Assembly: GCF_003065485.1 (NCBI RefSeq)
Contig: NZ_CP026951.1
Location: forward strand, 744,001-808,000
Direction of reading: 5' to 3'
DNA: 64,000 nt
Source: Salinibacterium hongtaonis
GTDB lineage: Bacteria > Actinomycetota > Actinomycetes > Actinomycetales > Microbacteriaceae
The notes beneath the pieces are model-generated. The model saw only the letters and a program-made list of their open reading frames with translations. It was not told the origin of the DNA and did no database searches. Positions 26,685 to 36,120 of this stretch are shown piece after piece. Numbering within the stretch: the stretch's first letter is position 1; each line of letters starts with the position of its first letter. Position numbers and translations under genes: made by a program.

Positions 26685-27932
26685 CTAATGGTCAGCTGGG
26701 TTGTCTACGAGACAGTTGATCTCGACACGCAGGCTTGAGTCATAGGTCGAGTCGGTATATCTGCCGACCTTTCCGATAGCTTCCCACGTCGAGGGGTCCA
26801 CGCGATTGCGGGGGATGCCGGTGGTGGTGATCACAATGGGCACCGAAATCGTGCCGTCGGTGCGAGGCCGATTGGCCGCAGAAGCGGGCCCGATGGTGAT
26901 CTCAACCGTCGCCGGGCGGGTTGCGCGGTCGCTTACGAGCAACCAGACCGCTGAGAGCAAACCGTCGCGCTGCCGGCGTCCCAGCAGGCCTGCGAGGCTG
27001 CTGCGGTCACTCAGCGTGACCGACCGCCCGAGCGTCTCCGACTCCGTTACGGCGTGATAAAGCCAGGTTTCGCGTCGTCCCTCGATGAGATGCAGGCGCA
27101 GTTCCGTCGCGAGCGAGGCCGCCCGGGATGCCATCCGCGAATCGAGGGGGAGCGATAGCCGTCCCGTTGCAACAGAGTCGAGGAGTTCCTCGGCCGCGAG
27201 GTCGAGCCGGGCGAGCTCTTCTGAGGCGAGCATCCCGACGGCGAAGCGCGGCGCCGAGACGGTGCTCTGCACAAGAACCCTGTCGAGTTCGGTCTGCACG
27301 AGCCTGCGAAACCGGCGAATGATGTAGATGCCCGCGACGGTGGGGAACACCGCGAGCGTGAGAAAGCCGAGTTGGCTGGGCAGTGTGGTCGTGGTCACCG
27401 GACCATTGACGAGGATGCCCCAGGCGAGCACGATGGCGACTCCCGCCGCTGCGAGCAGGACCTCCCATGAGCGGCGGAGGGTTACCGAGATGAGCAGCCC
27501 GGCCGAGGCGCAGAGCGATGCGGTGCCGTACCCTGCGATGTTCTCGAGCGGCCAGATGGCGACAAAGTCGAGGGCGATGACTCCGAAGACGGTGGCGAGC
27601 ACGATGGCAAAGAGCCAGTTCGGCATGCTCTCTCCGCGGGTCGCGATGGAGATCGCGACCCCGCCGAGACACAGCAACAGCAGGAGCCAGGCAAGAGCCA
27701 CGGGGAGGGTGTCGGGGTAGGCATCCCAATTCCACACGAGCAGAGTGAGCCCGTAGACCATCTGCAGGGCGGCGATGACGCCCGCACCGACGCCGAGAAA
27801 GCCTGTTCCCAGGGTCGAGCCCATCTCTTTGGCTTGACGGAGCGTGCGCACTGTGGGCACGTCTCCGGGGAGTCCTCGGCGTTTGCCGAAGATCACCCCG
27901 AGAGTGTTCTCTCCGAGGTCGGGATAGGTCAT
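26685..27932 (-). CDS. Six-TM kinase-like membrane protein, apparently degenerate sensor histidine kinase
   Basis: A 415-residue protein with about six membrane helices between residues 40 and 205. A cytosolic region follows. Residues 240-295 form helices where a dimerisation/phosphotransfer domain would sit (AAEELLDSVATGRLSLPLD, then a helix reaching LRLHLIEGRR), but no H-D/E phosphoacceptor motif of the HisKA_3 type is present. Residues 320-345 (DGLLSAVWLLVSDRATRPATVEI) look like the start of an ATPase domain without the N-box Asn, and no DxGxG or G-box follows. I read it as a kinase-like protein that has lost catalysis; this is inference. It overlaps the active kinase gene by four bases, so both are made together and may heterodimerise. 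Confidence 0.6.
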   Translation of the reverse strand: MTYPDLGENTLGVIFGKRRGLPGDVPTVRTLRQAKEMGSTLGTGFLGVGAGVIAALQMVYGLTLLVWNWDAYPDTLPVALAWLLLLLCLGGVAISIATRGESMPNWLFAIVLATVFGVIALDFVAIWPLENIAGYGTASLCASAGLLISVTLRRSWEVLLAAAGVAIVLAWGILVNGPVTTTTLPSQLGFLTLAVFPTVAGIYIIRRFRRLVQTELDRVLVQSTVSAPRFAVGMLASEELARLDLAAEELLDSVATGRLSLPLDSRMASRAASLATELRLHLIEGRRETWLYHAVTESETLGRSVTLSDRSSLAGLLGRRQRDGLLSAVWLLVSDRATRPATVEITIGPASAANRPRTDGTISVPIVITTTGIPRNRVDPSTWEAIGKVGRYTDSTYDSSLRVEINCLVDNPADH

Positions 27933-29125
27933 GTGCGAGGAACCTCCAGCACGACGGTCGTGCCAGCCCCCGGCGCCGAGAAGAGACGCGCATTGCCGCC
28001 GACCTCTTTGAGTCGGCCGACGATTGATTCTTTGTATCCGAGACTCTGCTCATCAACCTCTTCGAGCACAAAGCCAATTCCTTGGTCGGTGACCATTGCC
28101 CGCACGGTGGTCTCGTCCTCCGTGATGGTCACGTGGGCGTTGCTCACGCCGGCATGCCTGCGCACATTCTCCAGGCACTCCGAGAGAGCGAGCAAAAAGG
28201 CGTCGAGTACATCGCTCGGCAGGAGCACATGCCCTGTGCCGTGCCACGCAACCTCGAGCCCCATGCGCCCAAACCGCTGCTTCACCGATTCGAGCGTCGT
28301 GCCCAGGGGAGTCTCGGCCACGGGCTCAAGGTTGTAGTTTCCGGAGCTCGACGGGTTGACCGTCACTCCGAGGCGGAGCTGGCGGAGCAGTCTGGCGTCA
28401 TCCGCTGCCTGCTGCCGCATGGAGTCCGCCGAGACACCAACACCGGAGTGGGCAAGCAGTGTCAGCGTCGCCAGCACGGTGTCGTGGAGCAACCTGGCTC
28501 CCTGGCGTCGTTGGGCTTCTGTTTCGCTCGCCCGGCGCTCGGCCATATGAGCGCGACCGATGCTGCGGATGCGGCGGGCAGCACGGGGAACGCTCGCGTT
28601 GAGCCAGTAGGCGAACACCGTGGTGAGGGCCCAGCCGAACGTGACGAGGATGGCCACGCGCGCGGCAAGGTCGTCCGTCGGTGCCGCAGACACCATGAGA
28701 CCGAGGGAGAGGATGTAGGCGACCGCGAGCACCGTGTGGCGCCATCGGCCCTCGAGGAGCACCATCGTGAACGACGAGAGCCCGCCCGCCGCGAGCGGCG
28801 ACATGGCGTTGAGCAGGGTGGCATTCGGTTCGGCGCTGCCGGGGATCTGCACGACCGCCAGAATCGCGAGCCCCGCCACGAGACCAGCGCATACCAGCGG
28901 AAGAGACCGGGAGTTGCCGATGAGCAGGTGCACGGCGAGCAGCACGATGAACAGCGGTACAACGGCGAACAGGATGTCGGCTTCGACGAGCCCGGGAACC
29001 AGAAAACACAGAAACGAGACGAGGGTGCTGGCCGTTCCGACCATACGCGCGGATCGCTGAAGGAGGCGATCACGTTCCCGACCCAGCGCATCCACGGTGT
29101 AATCGTCACATACCGTGGCCCCCAT
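27929..29125 (-). CDS. Sensor histidine kinase (NarL-system type)
   Basis: A 398-residue kinase with about six membrane helices (residues 30-180). The phosphoacceptor is His214 in RRQGARLLHDTVLATL. The ATPase domain follows: N-box SECLENVRRHAG (Asn320), D-box TDQGIGF (Asp347) and G-box GAGTTV near residue 387, with SIVGRLKEVGGNA between them. No extracellular sensor domain is visible, so it probably detects a membrane or intramembrane signal. The frame is open to 29509 through the upstream regulator gene, but ATG 29125, 28 bp after that gene's stop, gives a normal N-terminus. It sits between response regulator 1 and the degenerate kinase-like gene. Confidence 0.9.
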   Translation of the reverse strand: MGATVCDDYTVDALGRERDRLLQRSARMVGTASTLVSFLCFLVPGLVEADILFAVVPLFIVLLAVHLLIGNSRSLPLVCAGLVAGLAILAVVQIPGSAEPNATLLNAMSPLAAGGLSSFTMVLLEGRWRHTVLAVAYILSLGLMVSAAPTDDLAARVAILVTFGWALTTVFAYWLNASVPRAARRIRSIGRAHMAERRASETEAQRRQGARLLHDTVLATLTLLAHSGVGVSADSMRQQAADDARLLRQLRLGVTVNPSSSGNYNLEPVAETPLGTTLESVKQRFGRMGLEVAWHGTGHVLLPSDVLDAFLLALSECLENVRRHAGVSNAHVTITEDETTVRAMVTDQGIGFVLEEVDEQSLGYKESIVGRLKEVGGNARLFSAPGAGTTVVLEVPRT

Positions 29126-29153
29126 CTGGGTACAATCGGGCCGGTGAGCCGCG

Positions 29154-29834
29154 CTATTCCGGCCCGATCCAGCCTTCGCGCGCGGCATGGCGACGCAGCA
29201 GGACCCTCGTGCCGAGGTCGATTCCGACCGCGCGGTACTTGCGCCGGGCGCGCTTGAGATATGACTTGACCGTCTCATCGGTCGTCTCCATTTCGGCGGC
29301 AACCTCTTTGACGGAGCGGCCGGTGGAGTAGAGCATGATCGCCCGAAGCTCCTGTCGACCGAGACCCGGGGTCGAACTGCTGACGGCATCGATCTCGGTG
29401 AGCGCCACCGAGTGGGCACGGTACCGATGCCCGGCGGCGGCGGCCCGAATGGCGCGAACGAGCTCGCCAGCATCGTCTGATTTTGGAACGAAGGCGAGAG
29501 CTCCGGCACGCATGGCCGATTGCACGGAGAACGCGTCGGCGTGGCGGCTCATCACGACGGTCTTGACGCCGACCGTCGCGAGAATCCGCAGCTTCGTCTC
29601 GACGGGCAGGTCGTCGCCGAGCCCGAGGTCGAGAACGACCACGTCGACAGGAAAGAGCGGATGCGCGAGCAGGCCGACCCAGGTGGTCTCCGTGATGGCG
29701 ACCTCGATATCGGGGTGGCGAAAACGGATGTGGGCGGTCACGCCGTCAAGCACGATCCGATGGTCGTCGACAACAGCCACCCTGATCTGGGCAGGGCTGC
29801 GGGATTCGATGCCCCTCGGCGTGCTTTCGGTCAC
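29154..29834 (-). CDS. NarL/LuxR-type response regulator (first of the cluster)
   Basis: A 226-residue regulator. The receiver domain keeps Asp23/Asp24 (VVDDHRIVL), phosphoacceptor Asp69 (VVVLDLGLGDD), Ser96 and Lys118 (FVPKSDD). The LuxR helix-turn-helix reads GRQELRAIMLYSTG, then EVAAEMETTDETVKSYLKRARRKY. GTG 29834 overlaps the metX stop codon (GTGA), so its translation is coupled to a methionine biosynthesis gene. The intact kinase gene follows after 28 bp. Confidence 0.92.
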   Translation of the reverse strand: MTESTPRGIESRSPAQIRVAVVDDHRIVLDGVTAHIRFRHPDIEVAITETTWVGLLAHPLFPVDVVVLDLGLGDDLPVETKLRILATVGVKTVVMSRHADAFSVQSAMRAGALAFVPKSDDAGELVRAIRAAAAGHRYRAHSVALTEIDAVSSSTPGLGRQELRAIMLYSTGRSVKEVAAEMETTDETVKSYLKRARRKYRAVGIDLGTRVLLRRHAAREGWIGPE

Positions 29835-31036
29835 GACGAGAGCAACCGCAGGAGCTGGGGGCCGACGAGGTCGTCCTCGATGAGAAACCCGTCGTGTCCA
29901 AAGCTCGAGGTGATCACCACGGCCTCGTCGCCGTCGATGTTGCCGCTGAGCCCTCGCGCGATGATCTGTTGGTCTGGCACCGGAAAGAGCCGGTCGCTGT
30001 CGATGCCCAGCACCAGCGCTTTGGCCGTCGCGCGGTCGAGGGCGGCGTCGATTCCGCCCCGATCGCGGCCAACATCGTGCGAGTTCATTGCCTCGACCAG
30101 GGTGACGTACGAGTTCGCGTCGAACCGACGGGTGAACTTATTGCCGTGAAAATCGAGGTAACTCTCGACGGCGAATCGGCCCTCGTCGCCGAGCGGGCTG
30201 ATGTCGCTCTGCCAGCTTCGCTGGAACCGTGCGTTGAGCTCGTCGGGGGAGCGGTAGTTGAGAAGTGCCATGCGGCGGGCCAGCGCAAGCCCTCGATACG
30301 GGCCGTCGCCGTCAGCAGCGTCGTAGTAGTCGCCCCCGGCGAAGGCATCGTCCATGCGGATCGCCTCGATCTGCACAGAGTTGAGCGCGATCTGATCTGC
30401 ACTGCTCAGCGCGGGCGCGGCGAGCACCGCAACTCGCTCAAGGCGCTCGGGGTGCCCGATCGACCATTCGAGGGAGTGCATGCCGCCCATGGAACCGCCG
30501 ACCACGGCCGCCCAGCGAGAAATGCCGAGGGAATCGCTCAGCAATACTTGAGCGTTTACCTGATCGCGGATGGTGATGTAGGGGAAGCGGGCGCCCCATT
30601 CAATGCCCTCTGTCGTGTGCGACGCCGGGCCTGTCGTGCCCTGGCATCCGCCCAACATGTTCGGCGCGACCACGAACCACCGATCGGTGTCGATGTACTT
30701 GCCCGGCCCTACAATGCCGGACCACCAGCCGGCCGTTGCGTGCCCAATGCCGGCGGCACCGAGCAGGTGGCTGTCGCCGGTCAGCGCGTGGAGGATGAGG
30801 ATGGCGTTGCTGGCGTCGTCGTTGAGCTCGCCCCAGGTCTCGTAGGCCATGCGCACGTGGGGAATGTGTCGCCCGCGCTCAAGAGGGAGGGGCCCGAGGT
30901 TGGCAAACTGGCGATGCCCGGCCGGGTCGCCTTCGCGCCAGGCTCCACTGGCCGGAGGCTTGCCGAGGAGAGCCTTGTTGTTCGCCGCTGTGACGAAGCT
31001 AGAGGGAACGCTGTCTTCGGGTGTCTGCCAGTCCAT
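29831..31036 (-). CDS. metX: Homoserine O-acetyltransferase MetX
   Basis: A 401-residue alpha/beta-hydrolase-fold enzyme that activates homoserine for methionine synthesis. Visible motifs: LHALTGDSHLLG, PNMLGGCQGTTGPAS, the nucleophile elbow VVGGSMGGMHSLEW, the catalytic Asp in LGIDSDRLFPV and the catalytic His in SSFGHDGFLIEDD. Acyl donor (acetyl or succinyl) cannot be decided here with certainty; acetyl is usual in actinobacteria and fits the neighbouring O-acetylhomoserine enzyme metY. A terminator separates it from metY upstream. Its stop overlaps the response regulator start. Confidence 0.94.
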   Translation of the reverse strand: MDWQTPEDSVPSSFVTAANNKALLGKPPASGAWREGDPAGHRQFANLGPLPLERGRHIPHVRMAYETWGELNDDASNAILILHALTGDSHLLGAAGIGHATAGWWSGIVGPGKYIDTDRWFVVAPNMLGGCQGTTGPASHTTEGIEWGARFPYITIRDQVNAQVLLSDSLGISRWAAVVGGSMGGMHSLEWSIGHPERLERVAVLAAPALSSADQIALNSVQIEAIRMDDAFAGGDYYDAADGDGPYRGLALARRMALLNYRSPDELNARFQRSWQSDISPLGDEGRFAVESYLDFHGNKFTRRFDANSYVTLVEAMNSHDVGRDRGGIDAALDRATAKALVLGIDSDRLFPVPDQQIIARGLSGNIDGDEAVVITSSFGHDGFLIEDDLVGPQLLRLLSS

Positions 31037-31061
31037 ATCACTGCCCAGTATTGCCGAAAAC

Positions 31062-31098
31062 GAAGGGCACCCGCGTTCCTGTTACGCGGGTGCCCTTC
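31062..31098 (-). terminator. Intrinsic terminator after metY
   Basis: GAAGGGCACCCGCGT (31062-31076) pairs perfectly with 31084-31098 around a 7-base loop. On the minus strand the stem is followed by CGTTTTC. It lies in the 94-bp gap between metY and metX, so metX needs read-through or its own promoter. Confidence 0.75.
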
Positions 31099-31130
31099 TG
31101 GGTCGTGATGCCGTGTCGGCGGTGGTGCGC

Positions 31131-32450
31131 CTAGGCGCGGCGTGCCGCGTCGGCCACCTTGCGGGCGGCGGTGAGGCCTGAAGCGAGATCCGCCTTGATG
31201 TCATCGATGTTCTCGAGGCCGACCGAGAGGCGAACCAGACCAGGGGTGACCCCGGTCGTGAGCTGCTGCTCGGGCGTGAGCTGTGAGTGGGTGGTCGATG
31301 CGGGGTGGATGACGAGGCTGCGCACATCTCCGATGTTTGCGACGTGGCTGAACAGCGACAGGCTGTTGACGAACTCACGTCCGGCGTCGACGCCGCCCTT
31401 GAGCTCGAACGACAACACGGCGCCGACGCCGCGCGGGGCGTACTTATTCGCCTGGCCGTACCACGGGCTCGTCGGCAGGCCGGCGTAGTACACGGTGTCG
31501 ACATCCGGGTGGTTATCAAGCCATTCGGCGACATCCTGGGCGTTCTGCACGTGGCGCTCGATGCGCAGGCTGAGGGTCTCAATGCCCTGGATCAGCGCGA
31601 ATGCGTTATCGGGGGAGATGGCGGGGCCGAGGTCGCGAAGCAACTGAACGCGTGCCTTGATGATGTAGGCGATGGGGTCGCCCACCGCGGCCGTGTAGCT
31701 GGCGCCGTGGTAGCTGGGGTCTGGCTCGGTGAGTTCGGGGAACTTGTCCACGTTCTTGGACCACTCGAAGCGGCCACCATCCACGATGACGCCGCCGATT
31801 ACCGTGCCGTGGCCGCCGAGGAACTTTGTCGCGGAGTGCACGACGATGTCGGCTCCGTGCTCGAACGGGCGGATCAGGTAGGGGGTTGCAATCGTGTTGT
31901 CCACGATGAGCGGCAGGCCGTTCTCGTGGGCGATTGACGACACCGAAGCGATGTCGAGGATGTTGATCTTGGGGTTGCCAATCGTCTCGGCAAAGAACAG
32001 CTTGGTGTTCGGGCGAACGGCCGCGGCCCACTCGTTCGGGTCGTCCTGGTTTTCGACGAAGGTGGTCTCGATGCCGAGCTTCGCAAGCGTGTACTTAAAC
32101 AGGTTGTACGTGCCGCCATAGATGGACGACGACGAAACGATGTGGTCGCCGGCCTGGGCGATGTTGAGAACCGCAAGGGTCGTCGCCGACTGCCCGGAGG
32201 CGACGGCCAGGGCTGCGGTGCCGCCCTCGAGCGCGGCGATGCGCTGCTCGAAAACATCCTGAGTCGGGTTCTGGATGCGGGTGTAGATGTTGCCGAACTC
32301 CGAGAGCGCGAACAGGTTCGCCGCATGGTCGGCGTTGTTAAAGACGTAGGCCGTAGTGCGGTAGAGCGGCGTTGCTCGCGCATTGGTTACGGGGTCGGGC
32401 GCGGCGCCCGAGTGGATCTGCTTCGTCTCAAACTTCCAGGCGTCGCTCAT
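31131..32450 (-). CDS. metY: O-acetylhomoserine sulfhydrylase MetY
   Basis: A 439-residue PLP enzyme of the Cys/Met metabolism family that makes homocysteine from O-acetylhomoserine and sulfide. Evidence: the start [47 protein letters not shown], the PLP-binding Asp in [12 protein letters not shown] and the Schiff-base Lys in [16 protein letters not shown]. The length is normal for MetY rather than the shorter MetB/MetC. AAGGAG precedes ATG 32450. A promoter at 32510-32539 would leave only about 50 bases of 5' leader, too short for a SAM riboswitch. Confidence 0.95.
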   Translation of the reverse strand: MSDAWKFETKQIHSGAAPDPVTNARATPLYRTTAYVFNNADHAANLFALSEFGNIYTRIQNPTQDVFEQRIAALEGGTAALAVASGQSATTLAVLNIAQAGDHIVSSSSIYGGTYNLFKYTLAKLGIETTFVENQDDPNEWAAAVRPNTKLFFAETIGNPKINILDIASVSSIAHENGLPLIVDNTIATPYLIRPFEHGADIVVHSATKFLGGHGTVIGGVIVDGGRFEWSKNVDKFPELTEPDPSYHGASYTAAVGDPIAYIIKARVQLLRDLGPAISPDNAFALIQGIETLSLRIERHVQNAQDVAEWLDNHPDVDTVYYAGLPTSPWYGQANKYAPRGVGAVLSFELKGGVDAGREFVNSLSLFSHVANIGDVRSLVIHPASTTHSQLTPEQQLTTGVTPGLVRLSVGLENIDDIKADLASGLTAARKVADAARRA

Positions 32451-32509
32451 GGTGTTGCTCCTTAGTCTGTGGTGGCGCGGCGTAAGACCGTTGTGCGCGT
32501 CGTGGCCGA

Positions 32510-32539
32510 GCTTACGGAGTGGGGTACACCAGGGTCAAC
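32510..32539 (-). promoter_or_regulatory. Putative sigma-70 promoter of metY
   Basis: On the minus strand TTGACC (32539-32534) and TAAGCT (32515-32510) are 18 bases apart. The site is in the 118-bp spacer between the acyltransferase gene and metY, about 60 bases before the ATG. No McbR-like palindrome was recognised. Confidence 0.45.
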
Positions 32540-32568
32540 GCGGTGCGACACAGTCGGTAACGTGCTCG

Positions 32569-33690
32569 CTACTCCGGTCGATGGCGTTGCACCCCGTCGC
32601 GTCGTGACCCTGTGGGGTCGATGCGCGACTCGCCCGAGAGATGGCTCGGGGGAGACCGGAACAACCAGGTCGGGCGAGGTTCGACAAGCGGGCGAAAAAC
32701 GCGGCGCACAGGCTTCGAGGCGAGCACGACACTCAGCAGGACGCAGCCGACAATCGTGGCGATGATCCAGGGAACGCTTGAGTGGTCCCGCAGAAATGTG
32801 GATTCTCGCAGCGGATAGAGAACAAAGCTATGGAGCAGATACACGTACATCGTGCCCTGTCCGAGCTTGGTGATGGCCGTGGTGCTACGCGGCACAAGAA
32901 CGAAGAACGCTGCGGAGAACAGCACAGCCAGGGCGATGAGAGCGAGACGCACGAAGCCGGACCACCACTGCCCGCCCAGGTCGGAGTAGGACTCGTCGTA
33001 GAACAACCAGAACCGCAGATCGATCTCCCGCCATAGGTCCGCATACACGGCCAAGACGGTGATGAGGGCGGCGAACAGAGCGATCGCCACCGAACGCGCC
33101 CACCAGAGTGAGGTTGTGGCAAACCGCCAACGGTCGACGAGTCCCCACTCCCGCAGCCGCCACCCCAGCACGAAAAATGGCAGGATGCCGAATGCCCGAG
33201 AGAGAGACAGAGTGTTATCGACATTGGCAAAATATCCGACGCCAACCGAGACCGCGATCGCCAGAAGAAGTGGCCATTTGAGCAGCGCGAGGTAGGGCAG
33301 GATCAGCCGGAAAATGCCCAGGGCTAGCAAAAACCACAGCGTCCATGACGGCGTCGTCGGGTTGACCTCTCCTGTGCCCTGAAGGAGCTTCACCACCGTC
33401 CAGATGGTCTCCATGATGAAGTACGGCAACAGGATGTCGGTGATGACCTTGACCATCTGGCGCTCGCCGGGGGGCGCCGACTTAGAGAAGTACCCGCTGA
33501 TGATGGCGAAGGCCGGCATATGGAACGTATAGATCGCCAGATAGATCACGAGGGCGACATCGCTCTCGGCCATCTGCCGTTGAATTCCGTGCCCTACCAC
33601 CACGAGGGTCACAGCAATGAATCGCGCGTTGTCCCACAGGGGCACTCTCACGCGGGGCCGCCCGCCGGCCGCTATGGAACGAGTAGCCAC
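32569..33690 (-). CDS. Acyltransferase 3 family membrane protein
   Basis: A 373-residue integral membrane protein with about ten helices. It opens with WDNARFIAVTLVVVGHG, the family pattern in which the His is the likely catalytic residue, followed by FHMPAFAIISGYFSK. Such proteins O-acylate extracellular polysaccharides, peptidoglycan or small molecules; the partner is unknown. The last 30 residues are hydrophilic and charged. GTG 33690 has GAGGAGG nine bases upstream, a strong ribosome binding site. It diverges from the SDR gene. Confidence 0.87.
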   Translation of the reverse strand: MATRSIAAGGRPRVRVPLWDNARFIAVTLVVVGHGIQRQMAESDVALVIYLAIYTFHMPAFAIISGYFSKSAPPGERQMVKVITDILLPYFIMETIWTVVKLLQGTGEVNPTTPSWTLWFLLALGIFRLILPYLALLKWPLLLAIAVSVGVGYFANVDNTLSLSRAFGILPFFVLGWRLREWGLVDRWRFATTSLWWARSVAIALFAALITVLAVYADLWREIDLRFWLFYDESYSDLGGQWWSGFVRLALIALAVLFSAAFFVLVPRSTTAITKLGQGTMYVYLLHSFVLYPLRESTFLRDHSSVPWIIATIVGCVLLSVVLASKPVRRVFRPLVEPRPTWLFRSPPSHLSGESRIDPTGSRRDGVQRHRPE

Positions 33691-33739
33691 TCAGACCTCC
33701 TCGTGAAAGCACCCTAGTAAGCAACGGTACCTTGGACCT

Positions 33740-34531
33740 GTGAACAAGCGACGGGTCGTAGTTACGGGTGCCAGCTCCGGAATCGGGGCAGCGACAGTGC
33801 GAGCGCTGCTCGCCGAGGGATGGGATGTCACAGGGGTAGCCCGAAGGGCAGACCGGCTGGCGGCACTCGCAGAAGAGACGGGGGCCGATGTTTTTGTGGC
33901 CGATCTCACCTCCGACTCTGACGTTGCTGCGCTCCGGAGTCATCTTGCTGCCCGCGGCCCCCTTCACGCGCTCGTTAATAACGCGGGGGGTGCATTCGGC
34001 ACCGACTCGGTAGAAGCCAGTTCGGTGGACGACTGGGCGCGCATGTTCGACATCAACGTGCTTGCGGTGCAGCGCGTGACGAGTGCCCTGCTCCCGCTGT
34101 TGCGCCAGGGTGCGGCAGAAGCCGTGGACGGGGATGTTGCCCACGCAGACATCCTCACCGTCAGTTCAACGGCGGGACTCGTCTCGTACGAGGGCGGCGG
34201 AGGCTATAACGCCGCCAAATTCGCGGTTCACGGCGTCATCGGTGCGCTGCGCCTTGAGCTTGCGGGCGAGCCGATTCGGGTGCTCGAGATTGCGCCGGGG
34301 ATGGTGCGCACCGACGAGTTCACCCTCAACCGCGTTGGTGGCGATCACCAACGAGCTAACTCCGTCTATGAGGGTGTCGAGCATCCGTTGGTCGCCGAGG
34401 ACATCGCCACGGTCATTGCTCAGACCCTTGGCCTGCCCGGGCACATCAACCTTGACCTCGTGGTAGTCCGCCCCGTGGCGCAGGCGGCCCAGCACAAGGT
34501 TGTGCGTGAACCGCTGACTCCTAGGAACTAG
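33740..34531 (+). CDS. Short-chain dehydrogenase/reductase (SDR)
   Basis: A 263-residue Rossmann-fold oxidoreductase of the classical SDR type. The cofactor site is VVVTGASSGIG, the structural motif is LVNNAGG, and the catalytic Ser-Tyr-Lys set is in TVSSTAGLVSYEGGGGYNAAKFAVHG. Arg-rich residues after the second strand (VARRADRL) suggest NADP preference. The substrate is unknown; relatives include the YdfG-type 3-hydroxy acid dehydrogenases. The GTG start is 49 bp from the divergent acyltransferase and its end overlaps a convergent MFS gene by 11 bp. Confidence 0.9.
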   Translation: MNKRRVVVTGASSGIGAATVRALLAEGWDVTGVARRADRLAALAEETGADVFVADLTSDSDVAALRSHLAARGPLHALVNNAGGAFGTDSVEASSVDDWARMFDINVLAVQRVTSALLPLLRQGAAEAVDGDVAHADILTVSSTAGLVSYEGGGGYNAAKFAVHGVIGALRLELAGEPIRVLEIAPGMVRTDEFTLNRVGGDHQRANSVYEGVEHPLVAEDIATVIAQTLGLPGHINLDLVVVRPVAQAAQHKVVREPLTPRN

Positions 34532-36059
34532 AGCTCTCGCTGTCGCTGAGCCGGGCATCTGGTAGCAGCGCCGTCGGGGTTGCCGCAGCGGCGTCCAGCT
34601 CCGAAGAATCCGAAGCATCGGCGAACGACAGCTTGGGCACCATAAACAGCAGAGCGGCCGCGATGAGCGCGCCGACGCCGCAGATCGTCCAGACCATCAT
34701 GTAGCCGAACAGGCTGCTCGCGGTCGAACCAGCCACCTGCACTGCACCGATCGTGAGCACGATGGCAAAGATCGACGACGCGAACGAGCCGCCGATGGTC
34801 TTGGTGGTGTTGGTGAGAGCCGAGGCGACGCCCGTCTGGCCGCGAGGGGCGGCTGCGGCTGCGGCGGCGGGCATTGCCCCCATGAGAACACCGCTTCCGA
34901 GCCCCGCTATGGCCATATTGGTGAATACCTGCCATGCCTCGAGATGGAAGGGGATGAAAAGCAGGTATCCGGCCGCCACGAAGAATGCTGCGATGATGAG
35001 CGCCGTCCGGGGTGTGAAGACCCGCGAAATGAGGGGGAAGAGTAGCGCGCCCACGATCATCGAGATCAGGTAGAGGCCGATCAGAATCGAGATGCTTCCC
35101 GAGGTGAGGCCGAGTCCGTAGCCGACCTCGCCGGGATCCGTGCCCGCATACGTCGAGAGAGGTGCCTGCGCGCCCAGAATGCTGATGCCGATGAGGAACG
35201 CCGTCAGCTGAACGGGCCACATGTTGGGCTGGGCCAGCACCCGCAGGTCGATCGCGGGGTCCTTGTGCCGCAGCTCGAACTTGGTAAACGGCACGAACAC
35301 GAGCACCCCGAGCAGCATTATCGCGAACACCCAGAGCTGCGGTCCGTTGAACTTGAGGAACGTGAGGCCCGAGGTGATGAGCAGGAGCCCCATCGTGAGC
35401 AGCGAAAAGCCCAGCCAGTCGAGGGTGCGGTTCGGTAGCGGCTCAGATTCTGGCACCCCAAAGAGGATGACGAAGAAGACCAGGGTCACGGCGATTGCCG
35501 GCACCATCATCGTGGGGACCATGGACTGCTGCAGCATCGCTTCGCCACCGAACGCGCCGAAGACGGCGGCGCCGCCGAGCGCGCCCGCGATGGCTCCCGC
35601 TTCGAGCCCGACGATGAGAAGCGCGGCAGCCTTGCGGGTTGCCGACGCTGCGTGGCCCGTTCTGCGCCCCTTGTCGAAGATCAGCGCGATCTCGAGCGGC
35701 AGCCAGACCACGTAAAAGCCCTGCAGCGTCCAGGCGATCAGGAACGACGTGAAGTCCCCTGCGAAAGCCAACCACCACGTTGCGCCAGCCGTGAGCACGG
35801 TAGAGATCAGCAGGATTCGCTTGTGCCCATACATGTCGCCGAGCTTGGCGAGGATGGGTACGACGAGGGCCGAGAGCAGCAACTGGCTGCCTTCGAAGAT
35901 ATTGAAGTCAGCGTCGCGAATGCCGAGGTAGTCGACCAAATCGGGGATCAGGGGCACGTAGAAGCCCTGCAGGATGCCGCTGACGAACTCGACAAAGAAG
36001 AGAAACCCGATGAGCGATGCCGTGACCGAACCGGCGCGTGACCCCAGCAATTTCCGCAT
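34521..36059 (-). CDS. MFS transporter (14-TM DHA2-like)
   Basis: A 512-residue membrane transporter. Motif A reads AKLGDMYGHKRILL, and the protein has about 14 hydrophobic segments with an Ala-rich stretch (AMPAAAAAAAPRGQTG) in a loop. The C-terminal tail is Ser/Asp/Ala-rich. Substrate unknown. The frame is open to 36209 but the extension is not hydrophobic or family-like, so ATG 36059 (MRKLLGSRAG) is used. It diverges from the phosphoribosyltransferase gene over a 61-bp spacer. Confidence 0.87.
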   Translation of the reverse strand: MRKLLGSRAGSVTASLIGFLFFVEFVSGILQGFYVPLIPDLVDYLGIRDADFNIFEGSQLLLSALVVPILAKLGDMYGHKRILLISTVLTAGATWWLAFAGDFTSFLIAWTLQGFYVVWLPLEIALIFDKGRRTGHAASATRKAAALLIVGLEAGAIAGALGGAAVFGAFGGEAMLQQSMVPTMMVPAIAVTLVFFVILFGVPESEPLPNRTLDWLGFSLLTMGLLLITSGLTFLKFNGPQLWVFAIMLLGVLVFVPFTKFELRHKDPAIDLRVLAQPNMWPVQLTAFLIGISILGAQAPLSTYAGTDPGEVGYGLGLTSGSISILIGLYLISMIVGALLFPLISRVFTPRTALIIAAFFVAAGYLLFIPFHLEAWQVFTNMAIAGLGSGVLMGAMPAAAAAAAPRGQTGVASALTNTTKTIGGSFASSIFAIVLTIGAVQVAGSTASSLFGYMMVWTICGVGALIAAALLFMVPKLSFADASDSSELDAAAATPTALLPDARLSDSESSSS

Positions 36060-36120
36060 GGGGTGAGCGTAGTGGTGAAATGGTGGCGGGGATATTCCCC
36101 CTTCTGAGTGATGGGTGCAC

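Noticed and set aside
27929-29509. Histidine kinase extended to 526 residues
   Set aside because: The extra N-terminus overlaps the response regulator gene out of frame and is Ser/Arg/Pro-rich shadow sequence. ATG 29125 gives a normal kinase.
32451-32568. SAM riboswitch before metY
   Set aside because: No conserved SAM-I or SAM-IV pattern is visible, and the likely promoter leaves only about 50 bases of leader.
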